DNA of 64,000 nucleotides from Bacteroidota bacterium (GTDB lineage: Bacteria; Bacteroidota; Bacteroidia; Bacteroidales; WCHB1-69). The stretch's first letter is position 1; each line of letters starts with the position of its first letter. A model generated the notes under the pieces. The model ran no database searches and was not told where the DNA came from. It saw only the letters and a list, made by a program, of their open reading frames with translations. Below, one piece after another: positions 1 through 7,280 of this stretch. The stretch covers positions 1 through 64,000 of the forward strand of contig JAEZOU010000003.1 of the NCBI GenBank assembly GCA_023413895.1. The letters are read 5' to 3'. A program made the position numbers and the translations under genes.

Positions 1-366
1 AGTAGAAAAAATATTGTAAAAACTCTTTTCATAATAATATGAGATTAATAAATACACAAATAAAAAGTTACCAAATCTGCGCAAAATTAGTATAAATATT
101 AAAGTAAATAATCAATAAAATTGTTAACAATTGCTTAAATGGGGGGGGTAATAAAACACTAACAATAAGACAATTACACTGAAAAAGATAGAAAAACTTT
201 ACTTTTTTACATTAAATTTAAATTTTCTATTTTCAAATTTTGAAGTAAATGAAGAAAATCAGAGTATTTTAAGGGCTATAGCCGCATAGACTTTGGCAAG
301 AGAGCATTCGTTTTTTGTTTCTCTGAGAACGAGCATTAATGACGTCACTTTTGTTTAGGAAGTTCC
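1..366. other. AT-rich intergenic region without a gene
   Basis: No credible coding frame is seen on either strand. The stretch is very AT-rich and holds a run of eight G at 141-148, a 10-bp perfect palindrome GGCTATAGCC at 274-283, and a leftward promoter motif at 82-89. It leads into the structured element that starts at 367. Confidence 0.7.
82..89 (-). promoter_or_regulatory. Candidate Bacteroidota promoter pointing left
   Basis: The minus strand reads TAATTTTG, matching the Bacteroidota -7 consensus TAnnTTTG. It would drive a gene beyond the left edge of the window. Only the -7 box is evident and no clear -33 element was found. Confidence 0.4.
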
Positions 367-508
367 GCGTGAGGGATAGAAGCGGTTATGAGCGGCGGCA
401 ACATTTTGATAATTATAGATTTACACAGTTATGCCGCCGCGAAATTTGAGCGGATAGCCCGACGGCGAGTGCGCGGGAATTGTGCGAAGGCAAATCGCCG
501 GCACGCCC
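367..508 (+). ncRNA. Structured repeat / candidate RNA element, copy 1
   Basis: About 140 nt are shared with a minus-strand copy at 11491-11623. Three helices can be drawn: a closing stem GCGTG 367-371 with CACGC 502-506; a 9-bp hairpin stem GCGGCGGCA 392-400 with TGCCGCCGC 432-440; and CGGCGA 463-468 with TCGCCG 495-500. Conserved unpaired blocks are GGGATAGAAGCGGTTATGAG near the 5' side, then GCGAAATTTGAGCGG and AGCCCGACGGCG toward the 3' side. The second helix varies between copies with one G-C to C-G compensatory change. It converges on the end of the MFS gene. I recall similar GGGATnGAAGyGG...AGCGGAnAGCCCG blocks between genes of Flavobacterium, possibly the Rfam Flavo-1 motif, but cannot verify this. 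Confidence 0.6.
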
Positions 509-537
509 AAATAAAAAACAGGAAATGCAAATTCTTT

Positions 538-1740
538 CTACCTCAACTTGTTCTTCAAGAAGTCGTTTTTTGCATAGCCGAAGAAGATAAGAATTCCGAT
601 TAGGTTGACCAATGCGGAAACGATGAAAGCCTGTTGGTAGCCGAAATGCTCGGCAATAGCACCGCCAATCAGCGTTCCTAAGCCCACACCAATATCCCAA
701 CTAATTAGAATTGAGGAATTTGCCGTACCACGTTGGGTATGAGGAGCCAGATTCAGAAACATAGTTTGGTAGGCAGGCCACATGTGTCCGTTACCCAAAC
801 CCACGATAAAGGCAGAGCCGTAATAACCGATAGGATTTTGCAACAATGCGAACATCAGGTAGCCGCACAGCGAAATCAAGACTCCGACGGAGGCGTTTTG
901 GGTGATTTTACCTTGGCGGAGCGTTCTACTGCCCACAAGTCGCGAGAGTATAAGACCTGCAGAGAGCAGCATAAAGAAAACTGCGGAGCCGCCGCTGATA
1001 TTCAGCGTTTCCTTACCGTAAATAGCGACATAGGTTGCCGTAACGCCGTAGGAGAAGGAGAGGCACATCATCGATAGTCCTTCGCTCCAGCCTTTCAACA
1101 AGAAAAAGCGGTCTAAAGAGATTTTCGGTTTATCCTTGATAAGCTCTCGAGGATTTAGTTTCAGGGTTGTGTTAATTCCCAAACCGATAGCGGAGGTCAG
1201 GAAAGCAAGCCAGAAGAGCAGGTCATAGTTGTGTGTAATATTGAGCAGATAGATTGCCAGTGCGGGTGCGATGGCGGAGGCAATATTGTTACTCAAGCCG
1301 TAGTAGCCAATACCTTCCGCACGGCGGGTTGGGTGCAGTACGTCGATAGCCACAGTACTATTTGCAACTGTTGATGCTCCGAATGGGGCGCCGTGCAGCG
1401 TTCTGACCAACGTAAATAGCAACAGAGAACCAGCAGCCAAATAGCCTCCGAAGAAGATGGTAAAAAGCCCGTAGCAGATTAGCAACACCTTCTTTCGAGG
1501 AAAACTATCTACAAAAAAGCCACCAAAGGGTCGAATTAACAATGCCAGTAAGGTATATCCCGATAACACGAGACCGATAGTTTGTTTATCGGCTGCAAAA
1601 GTCTCTTTCAGATAGAGCGGTAATAGCGGTGTGAGCAGCATAAAAGAGAAGAAAATCATAAAGTTAGCAATCCAAACCTTCAGGTAGTTGCTATTCCATA
1701 ATTTTTCCTGATTTTCGATTCGTTTTTCCTCCATAATCAA
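538..1740 (-). CDS. MFS family efflux transporter
   Basis: A 400-residue inner-membrane protein with the hydrophobic pattern of twelve transmembrane helices. The loop after the second helix (about residues 70-86) carries the major facilitator motif A pattern, with a G-G-F-F-V-D core followed by R-K-K. The family exports drugs, sugars or metabolites by proton antiport; the substrate cannot be told from sequence. It is the last gene of a minus-strand operon and starts 5 bases after the MATE gene ends. The second Met at codon 3 is an equally good start. The structured element at 367-508 converges on its 3' end. Confidence 0.85.
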   Translation of the reverse strand: MIMEEKRIENQEKLWNSNYLKVWIANFMIFFSFMLLTPLLPLYLKETFAADKQTIGLVLSGYTLLALLIRPFGGFFVDSFPRKKVLLICYGLFTIFFGGYLAAGSLLLFTLVRTLHGAPFGASTVANSTVAIDVLHPTRRAEGIGYYGLSNNIASAIAPALAIYLLNITHNYDLLFWLAFLTSAIGLGINTTLKLNPRELIKDKPKISLDRFFLLKGWSEGLSMMCLSFSYGVTATYVAIYGKETLNISGGSAVFFMLLSAGLILSRLVGSRTLRQGKITQNASVGVLISLCGYLMFALLQNPIGYYGSAFIVGLGNGHMWPAYQTMFLNLAPHTQRGTANSSILISWDIGVGLGTLIGGAIAEHFGYQQAFIVSALVNLIGILIFFGYAKNDFLKNKLR

Positions 1741-1745
1741 TAAAA

Positions 1746-3089
1746 TTATAGTGATGAATTGAATTTTCTAACAAAAACAATTAAAACGGCAATCGTAACC
1801 GAAGTTGCCAAGAAGCAGGCGACAGGCTCGGCAAACCAGACGCCGTCCACGCCCCAAAGCATTGGGAACCCGATCAGTAGTGGTATCAGAAAGAGCATCT
1901 GCCGTAGCAGTGTTAGTATAGCCGAAATAAAAGCTTTTCCGATTGCCATAAAAAAGTGAGAGGAGATCATCTGTATCGGGATTAGCGGAAAGAGTAACAT
2001 ATAGCGCACCATACCGTGAGCAATTTCCGAAACCATTTGTTTATCGGTCGTAAAGATTGTTGCGATTTCATTAGGAAAAGCAAGGCAAAGGCCCCAAAGT
2101 GTCAGCGTAATCACTGACGCCCAGAAGCACGCCATTCGATAGGCAGCCCACATTCTTGGATATTGCTTCGCTCCAAAATTATATCCCACAATCGGTTGCA
2201 TTCCTTGCGCAAAGCCCAAGATAATCATTGCAACCAAACTTCCAATTACATTAACAATTCCGCCAGCACCCACGGCAAAGTCACCACCATACAGATAAAG
2301 CTGTTTGTTGATAATCAGAATTACCAAGAAAGAGCCTGCGTGAACAACAAATGAGGAGAGTCCAATGGAGAAGATTTTGCGAGGCACGCCCGAAGTCAGC
2401 CGAATTTGTTTTATATCTATAAATAGGTTATATTTTTGATTGCAATAATGAAGCAACATAAAGAGCAATCCGCAGGCTTGTGACAATACCGTTGCCAATG
2501 CTGCACCACGCATTCCCCAATGGAAAACAAAGATGAAAAGCGGAGCGAGTAATAGGTTTATAAAAATTGTCATGAGCATTCCTATCATTCCCTTCACGGG
2601 GTAGCCCGAAGCGCGCATTATGTTATAAAGTCCGAAATAGAGGTTTCCAATTACGTTTCCTACCAAATAAATCTGCATAAAATCGCGAGCGTAAGGCAAA
2701 GTATTGTCACTAGCGCCAAAGAAAATCAATATCGGATCTAAAAAGATAAGCGAAAAAAGAGAAAGCAGTCCGCCTAAAACCAGAATTAACATCAGTGCAT
2801 TTCCTAATGTTTTTTGTGCTAAATCTTCACGTTGCTGACCTAACTGTATAGAAATCAATGCCGAAGCGCCGATTCCTACTAAGGTACTAAAGGCAATTGC
2901 TAGGTTCATCAGAGGCAACGTAAGCGAAAGGCCAGACAGCGCATAAGCACCAACGCCATGTCCTATAAAAATTCTATTGATAAGGTTATACAATGAAGTG
3001 GCTGAGCAGGAGATAATGGCTGGCAGCGCATAACGCCAAAAAAGTGGGCGCATAGATAAACTTTGCAAATCGTTATTCACGCTCATCAT
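1746..3089 (-). CDS. MATE family efflux transporter
   Basis: A 447-residue polytopic membrane protein of the MATE family, which exports cationic drugs or metabolites using a sodium or proton gradient. The internal duplication of six-helix halves is visible, with a conserved G-Q-Q-R segment in the first half and G-F-A-Q-G-M-Q-P-I-V-G-Y-N-F-G-A near residue 290 in the second, a MATE hallmark. Length is normal. Its start overlaps the end of the flippase gene by 17 bases, so translation is probably coupled. The MFS exporter follows after 5 bases. Confidence 0.9.
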   Translation of the reverse strand: MMSVNNDLQSLSMRPLFWRYALPAIISCSATSLYNLINRIFIGHGVGAYALSGLSLTLPLMNLAIAFSTLVGIGASALISIQLGQQREDLAQKTLGNALMLILVLGGLLSLFSLIFLDPILIFFGASDNTLPYARDFMQIYLVGNVIGNLYFGLYNIMRASGYPVKGMIGMLMTIFINLLLAPLFIFVFHWGMRGAALATVLSQACGLLFMLLHYCNQKYNLFIDIKQIRLTSGVPRKIFSIGLSSFVVHAGSFLVILIINKQLYLYGGDFAVGAGGIVNVIGSLVAMIILGFAQGMQPIVGYNFGAKQYPRMWAAYRMACFWASVITLTLWGLCLAFPNEIATIFTTDKQMVSEIAHGMVRYMLLFPLIPIQMISSHFFMAIGKAFISAILTLLRQMLFLIPLLIGFPMLWGVDGVWFAEPVACFLATSVTIAVLIVFVRKFNSSL

Positions 3090-4299
3090 CTACCCTCCTA
3101 ATTACCTTCTTACGACCTCCTAAGAGATAGGCTAATATCAAAATTGTGGAGGAGAATAGGTAAGATACTGAATTTACAATACAAGCACCTTGAATTCCGA
3201 ATGCAGGAACCAAAACTACCGCTAACACCGCTGTTGCCAAAACTCCAGCCAACGATTTAATTATCAAAACATTAAGTTGTTTTGTAGCTGAAAAGTAATT
3301 TCCATAGACATTAGAAATTGCAATTGCAAGGATTCCGGGCGATAAAATCCACAAAATTATCTTTACAGAAGCGAACTCCTCACCGAAAATGAAGGTGTAA
3401 AGTTGTACGGGTAGCAAAAGGGCCACGACGAGGCAAAGCAAAGAGCCTATTGCACTGAAAAGTGCCGCACGAGCTGTATACCGACGGGCAGTTTTTGTAT
3501 TTCCTTCTTGTAAAACTTGCGAATATTGTACCAATGAGATACTGCGCGATAATATCCAAATCGCTTCCGAAAGAGTTACACCGATAGAGAAGATTCCAAC
3601 AGAAGCATTACCCAAATAATATCCTAAAACATAATACGTTAGGCGATAATTAAAAAACTGTAATAAGCTACTCAATTCCGTTTTCCAACCAAAAAGAAAG
3701 GAATTTTTCACCACCCCCCTATCCCACTGAAATGTAATACGTTCTATCTCCTTGTTAGTAATTACCGACGCGATTCCTAGGGTAATAAAGGTAGCTAATA
3801 AATAGGCACAGAAGTATGCATAGTAAGTAATTTTAGGAAATAGAAAATAAAAAAGAAGTGTTAGCAGCAGAATCAATGCTGGTTGAATTACCGTAATAAT
3901 ATTGTAGGCTTTAATTTTCTGTTTTCCAATATAGAGAGCATTATGGAAAGAGAGGCAAGCGGCTAAACACGCAACAGCAAAAAAAAGGAGGGCTAGTAGC
4001 GGGGTTTTGAAGCAGACCTCAAACAATGCACCAACGAGTGCAATCAGCAAAGCCCAAAGATATGCCTGCGTTCCTAATCGTGAGGCAGAAACCCTTTGAA
4101 TGTAATAGGAGACACTGCTACCATTAAAAACATTGGCAAATATGGCAATAAGCCCTAAGTCTGCAACAAAAAGTGAAATCACTCCTCGTCCCGAAGCTCC
4201 CCAAAAACGTGTTGTCAGCACCACAATAGCAAAGTTAAGAAGGAGAATCGCCACCTTCCCGACCAAAGTAATGAAGGTGTCTAACTTAGCGTTTTTCAT
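3073..4299 (-). CDS. Polysaccharide flippase (Wzx/RfbX-like, MOP superfamily)
   Basis: About 408 residues, almost wholly hydrophobic segments separated by short charged loops, as in O-unit and polysaccharide flippases. The N-terminal pattern T-R-F-W-G-A-S-G-R-G, near residues 30-40, is typical of the family. It would move undecaprenyl-linked glycans across the inner membrane. A Met at 4329 gives 10 more residues, but the Met at 4299 (M-K-N-A-K) overlaps the upstream glycosyltransferase by only 14 bases and is preferred. Its neighbours (a glycosyltransferase upstream, exporters downstream) support a role in envelope glycan synthesis. Confidence 0.85.
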   Translation of the reverse strand: MKNAKLDTFITLVGKVAILLLNFAIVVLTTRFWGASGRGVISLFVADLGLIAIFANVFNGSSVSYYIQRVSASRLGTQAYLWALLIALVGALFEVCFKTPLLALLFFAVACLAACLSFHNALYIGKQKIKAYNIITVIQPALILLLTLLFYFLFPKITYYAYFCAYLLATFITLGIASVITNKEIERITFQWDRGVVKNSFLFGWKTELSSLLQFFNYRLTYYVLGYYLGNASVGIFSIGVTLSEAIWILSRSISLVQYSQVLQEGNTKTARRYTARAALFSAIGSLLCLVVALLLPVQLYTFIFGEEFASVKIILWILSPGILAIAISNVYGNYFSATKQLNVLIIKSLAGVLATAVLAVVLVPAFGIQGACIVNSVSYLFSSTILILAYLLGGRKKVIRRVDDERE

Positions 4300-5401
4300 A
4301 ACTTTCAACCATTTGGATAAAATCGTCAACTATCAACGACCAATTATATTTTTGTTCACTTAATGCGCGCGCTTTGGCACAATGGTCATAGTACAAATTG
4401 GGATTTTTAACATATTCTAAAAGTGCTGCGGCAACCTCTGGGGCTCGTGTGGGGCGCTCAATAGCAACTCCACACGTTTCTAACTCGGGAACTCCTTTGG
4501 GAACAGCTTTCAATGCCGTAACCAAAGTTGGACGTGCAGCCGCCATATAATAAAATAGTTTAATAGGCAAACAATGGGTATTTTCTATATCAATCTCTCT
4601 TAAATCCAAACAGATATCATGCTTACTTATCTCTTCGCAAAACTCCTCAAAGGGAAGGTAAGAAGAGTAATGTAAATCCAAATTTTCAGGTTGACTATCA
4701 GAGCGTTTCAGTTCTTTAGGAGGCGTTGCGGTAAGAATTGTTAAGTCGAAATGGGTACTTGAATGCCATGCTGCCGCGTGGTGCATGGCACGTATTACAT
4801 TATAAAAGCCTTTCTCTTCGGTTAATGGTCCACAATACAAAACACGACATGTTTTAGTAATTTCCCTTGGTGGATTATTTTTAATATACTTTAAATCAGG
4901 ATAATAAGATAAAGGAGTTGATTTTTTCTTTGGGAAAAGGAACTCAAACGGAAGTTTCTTATAATATTCTCCAAAGATAAACCCATCAGCTCTTATACCT
5001 GCAAAAAGATTCAACCAAGGAAGAATTAAAAGTCTTAAAAATTGGCAATATAAGCTATGATTTCTTAGATTTTTTTTTGAAGGATACCATTCCGTAATAT
5101 CATAAATAACCTTACAACATCTCTCGTTCCGTCGATATTTAGCAGCCATCAGCACAGCCATCGGTGTATCGCAGATAATCAAATTTGGACGGAATTCTGC
5201 CAGTATAGCACAAGTTTGCTTCGTGCGCTTTCGCCGGCTCATTGCGCTATCGTTAAAACTTGTAATATTCTTATCAGAAAAATCTGTGCGGGTGGATAAT
5301 ATGAGTGTTTCGTGACCTCGTGCCTCTAATGCCGGTACTTGATGGCGGGCAATTCGCTCGTCAGAAGGCAGATGTGCAGTCTGTACAAACGCTATTCTCA
5401 T
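4286..5401 (-). CDS. Glycosyltransferase, GT-B fold (family 4-like)
   Basis: A 371-residue cytoplasmic glycosyltransferase. The N-terminus runs R-I-A-F-V-Q-T then L-P-S-D-E-R-I, resembling enzymes that act on surface polysaccharides. The C-terminal half has Y-C-G-P-L-T-E-E-K-G-F near residue 195 and the donor-site pattern L-P-I-K-L-F-Y-Y-M-A-A-A-R-P near residue 290. The canonical E-x7-E is not clean, so the sugar donor cannot be assigned. It lies 13 bases after the YciO-like gene and overlaps the flippase start, suggesting the two act on the same glycan. Confidence 0.85.
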   Translation of the reverse strand: MRIAFVQTAHLPSDERIARHQVPALEARGHETLILSTRTDFSDKNITSFNDSAMSRRKRTKQTCAILAEFRPNLIICDTPMAVLMAAKYRRNERCCKVIYDITEWYPSKKNLRNHSLYCQFLRLLILPWLNLFAGIRADGFIFGEYYKKLPFEFLFPKKKSTPLSYYPDLKYIKNNPPREITKTCRVLYCGPLTEEKGFYNVIRAMHHAAAWHSSTHFDLTILTATPPKELKRSDSQPENLDLHYSSYLPFEEFCEEISKHDICLDLREIDIENTHCLPIKLFYYMAAARPTLVTALKAVPKGVPELETCGVAIERPTRAPEVAAALLEYVKNPNLYYDHCAKARALSEQKYNWSLIVDDFIQMVESYEKR

Positions 5402-5414
5402 AATAAACTTCTGA

Positions 5415-6032
5415 TTATAAAAGTGTTATATCACCTTTCCCTTCGCGAATTATCTCCAAATCTCCCGAAGTACAATCTACCACTGTTGATGGCACATTGT
5501 CACCATAACCACCATCAATCACTATATCCACCAAATCACCATATTTCTCATCAATCAACTCTGGGTCTGTTGTGTATTCCAAAACCTCATCCTCATCACG
5601 AATAGATGAGGATAATATAGGGTTACCAAAAACACGAACTATCTCACGAATAATATTATTATCTGGAACACGAACACCTACCGTTTTCTTATTAGACAGA
5701 AACCATTTAGGGACTTGATTATTCGCATTTAAAATAAATGTAAATGGACCCGGCAAGGTCTTCTTCATCGCCTTAAAAATAGTGTTATTAATAGGTGTGG
5801 TATAATCGGAAACGTGACTTAAATCATAAAAAATAAAAGAGAGTGCACTTTTCTTTTTATCCTTACCCAAAATTTGAATCACCTTTTCGATACTTTTCGG
5901 CTTATAAATATCACAACCTATCCCGTAAATTGTATCCGTAGGATAAATAATGATACCACCATCGTGCAAACACTCAGATATTGTTGCGATGTGACGTGGA
6001 TTGGGATTTTCAGGATAAAGTTTCAGTAACAT
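5415..6032 (-). CDS. Sua5/YciO/YrdC family protein, YciO-like
   Basis: A 205-residue single-domain member of the family that contains L-threonylcarbamoyl-AMP synthase, used for tRNA t6A. N-terminal I-I-Y-P-T-D-T-I-Y-G-I-G-C-D (about residues 27-40) is the nucleotide-binding signature. The later P-I-L-S-S-S-I-R and the I-D-G-G-Y-G...S-T-V-V-D...I-I-R-E-G-K-G-D ending look more like E. coli YciO than TsaC, whose S-x-N signature is missing. True t6A activity is therefore uncertain. It is the first protein gene after the SRP RNA, starting about 20 bases from its 3' end, and probably shares that promoter. Confidence 0.85.
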   Translation of the reverse strand: MLLKLYPENPNPRHIATISECLHDGGIIIYPTDTIYGIGCDIYKPKSIEKVIQILGKDKKKSALSFIFYDLSHVSDYTTPINNTIFKAMKKTLPGPFTFILNANNQVPKWFLSNKKTVGVRVPDNNIIREIVRVFGNPILSSSIRDEDEVLEYTTDPELIDEKYGDLVDIVIDGGYGDNVPSTVVDCTSGDLEIIREGKGDITLL

Positions 6033-6049
6033 ACCTCTTAAAAATAAAA

Positions 6050-6150
6050 GAGGGTAAGCTACTTGTATCGCATCGCTACAACCAATGTACCCTTGCTACA
6101 TTCCTGTCCTGGGGGAGTTAAAAGGGAGCAGATCGTACAAGACTTACCCG
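6050..6150 (-). ncRNA. ffs: Signal recognition particle RNA (small bacterial 4.5S type)
   Basis: The minus strand contains the SRP core CCAGGACAGGAATGTAGCAAG, matching the Ffh-binding symmetric and asymmetric loop signature of bacterial 4.5S RNA. The ends close into one long hairpin: GGGTAAG (complement of 6143-6149) pairs with CTTACCC (complement of 6052-6058), followed by a second helix CTTGTA/TACAAG. The RNA guides membrane and secreted proteins to the translocon with Ffh and FtsY. The 3' end runs into a U-rich stretch. A TACTTTTG promoter box lies directly upstream. The YciO-like gene follows on the same strand. Confidence 0.9.
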
Positions 6151-6153
6151 CCG

Positions 6154-6161
6154 CAAAAGTA
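6154..6161 (-). promoter_or_regulatory. -7 box of the SRP RNA promoter
   Basis: The minus strand reads TACTTTTG, a perfect TAnnTTTG, a few bases before the SRP RNA 5' end. A TTG at 6186-6188 (complement) may be the -33 element, although the spacing is long. Back to back with the ApbE promoter at 6175-6182. Confidence 0.75.
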
Positions 6162-6174
6162 GAAAAAAAATTAA

Positions 6175-6182
6175 TATTTTTG
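6175..6182 (+). promoter_or_regulatory. -7 box of the apbE promoter
   Basis: TATTTTTG matches TAnnTTTG and lies 28 bases before the ApbE start at 6210. Its -33 region overlaps the 5' end of the divergent SRP RNA gene, so the two transcription units may compete. Confidence 0.65.
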
Positions 6183-6209
6183 CCTCAATCAAAAAAAATA
6201 TTTTTTTCA

Positions 6210-7196
6210 ATGAAAAAAACGATTTACATCTTCATTCTTCTACCTCTTTTTATCTTATTTATAGCAAGTTGCAATCAACATCGATGGGAACAATATGAAG
6301 GAAATGCTTTAGGAACTTACTTTTGTATTACCTATAGTGGAGAGGAAAACCGCGAATTAACGGAAAAAATCGATTCTATTTTACGCAAAGTAAACGAAAA
6401 TTTTTCCATTTTCGACACACTTTCGCAAGTAAGTCTGATTAATCATAATTGCACCAATGAACTCACCCCTGAATTAGCATCTGTGTTGACTTTAGCACAA
6501 AAAATAAGTTCCGAAACGGAAGGTGCTTTCGATATTACGGTTGCACCACTCATTAATTTGTGGGGGTTTGGAAAAGAGCGAACTATAAATGCAGATAGTG
6601 TTTCTGTAGATAGTGTACAACAATTTGTAGGATATAATAAAATTAGTTATTGTAATGGAAAATTACACAAAGCAGACCCTCGTATAACACTCAATTTTAA
6701 TGCTATAGCCAAAGGATGGGCGGTGGACAAAGTGTCGGAACTTTTGGTTAAAAGTGGTTATACTGATTTTGTGATAGATATTGGCGGCGAAGTTACTGCG
6801 CAAGGTTCTCGCAATGGAAAACCTTGGCGCGTGGGCATACAAGTACCAACAGAAACTGCCGACGGTCCCATTGCGGCAATGAAAGCTATCGAACTAAACA
6901 ACGCTGCCGTAGCAACGAGTGGTAATTACCGCAACTACCACGAAGTGAACGGAAAACGCTACTCTCACATTCTCAATCCAACAACAGGTTACCCAGAACG
7001 CTCCTCTTTACTGAGTGTTACTGTTGTAGCAGAAAACTGCACAATAGCAGATGCTTATGCCACAGCCTTTATGGTTATGGGAAGAGAAAAAACCCGACAA
7101 TTCCTACAAAAACACCCCGAACTTTCCGTCTGCTTTATTTATGATGAACAAGGCAAATTCCAAACAGAAACCATTAATCTTACTTTTGCAGAATAG
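6210..7196 (+). CDS. apbE: FAD:protein FMN transferase (ApbE), lipoprotein
   Basis: Attaches FMN covalently to Thr of target flavoproteins such as NqrB/C or RnfD/G, at the outer face of the inner membrane. The 328-residue protein starts with a lipoprotein signal ending in I-A-S-C. Family motifs are present: A-I-A-K-G-W-A-V-D, V-I-D-I-G-G-E, S-G-N-Y-R-N-Y, and S-H-I-L-N-P-T-T-G-Y-P. The frame stays open upstream to 6063, but that part runs through the divergent SRP RNA and both promoters; 6210 is the first Met after the promoter box and begins a good signal peptide. No rnf or nqr gene is nearby. Confidence 0.93.
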   Translation: MKKTIYIFILLPLFILFIASCNQHRWEQYEGNALGTYFCITYSGEENRELTEKIDSILRKVNENFSIFDTLSQVSLINHNCTNELTPELASVLTLAQKISSETEGAFDITVAPLINLWGFGKERTINADSVSVDSVQQFVGYNKISYCNGKLHKADPRITLNFNAIAKGWAVDKVSELLVKSGYTDFVIDIGGEVTAQGSRNGKPWRVGIQVPTETADGPIAAMKAIELNNAAVATSGNYRNYHEVNGKRYSHILNPTTGYPERSSLLSVTVVAENCTIADAYATAFMVMGREKTRQFLQKHPELSVCFIYDEQGKFQTETINLTFAE

Positions 7197-7230
7197 TTCT
7201 TTTAAAGCACATCTTTTCTATCAATAAACA

Positions 7231-7260
7231 AAAAAGAGGCACATCTCTGCACCTCTTTTA
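7231..7260. terminator. Bidirectional terminator between apbE and the S46 peptidase
   Basis: AAAAGAGG 7232-7239 pairs with CCTCTTTT 7252-7259. Read on either strand the stem is followed by T residues (six on the minus strand), so it can serve both converging genes. Confidence 0.65.
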
Positions 7261-7280
7261 CTATATTTGAGCATAATAGA

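Noticed and set aside
311..353. Possible promoter (TTTG and CACTTTTG) for element copy 1
   Set aside because: The -7 box has a mismatch in its invariant TA and the spacing to TTTG is too long; too weak to report.
388..603. 71-codon plus-strand frame across the structured element
   Set aside because: It lies inside the repeat/RNA element and runs into the convergent MFS gene; the second copy of the element has no matching frame.
6063..6209. Upstream extension of ApbE by 49 codons
   Set aside because: The stretch is the divergent SRP RNA gene plus both promoters; the signal peptide starts at 6210.
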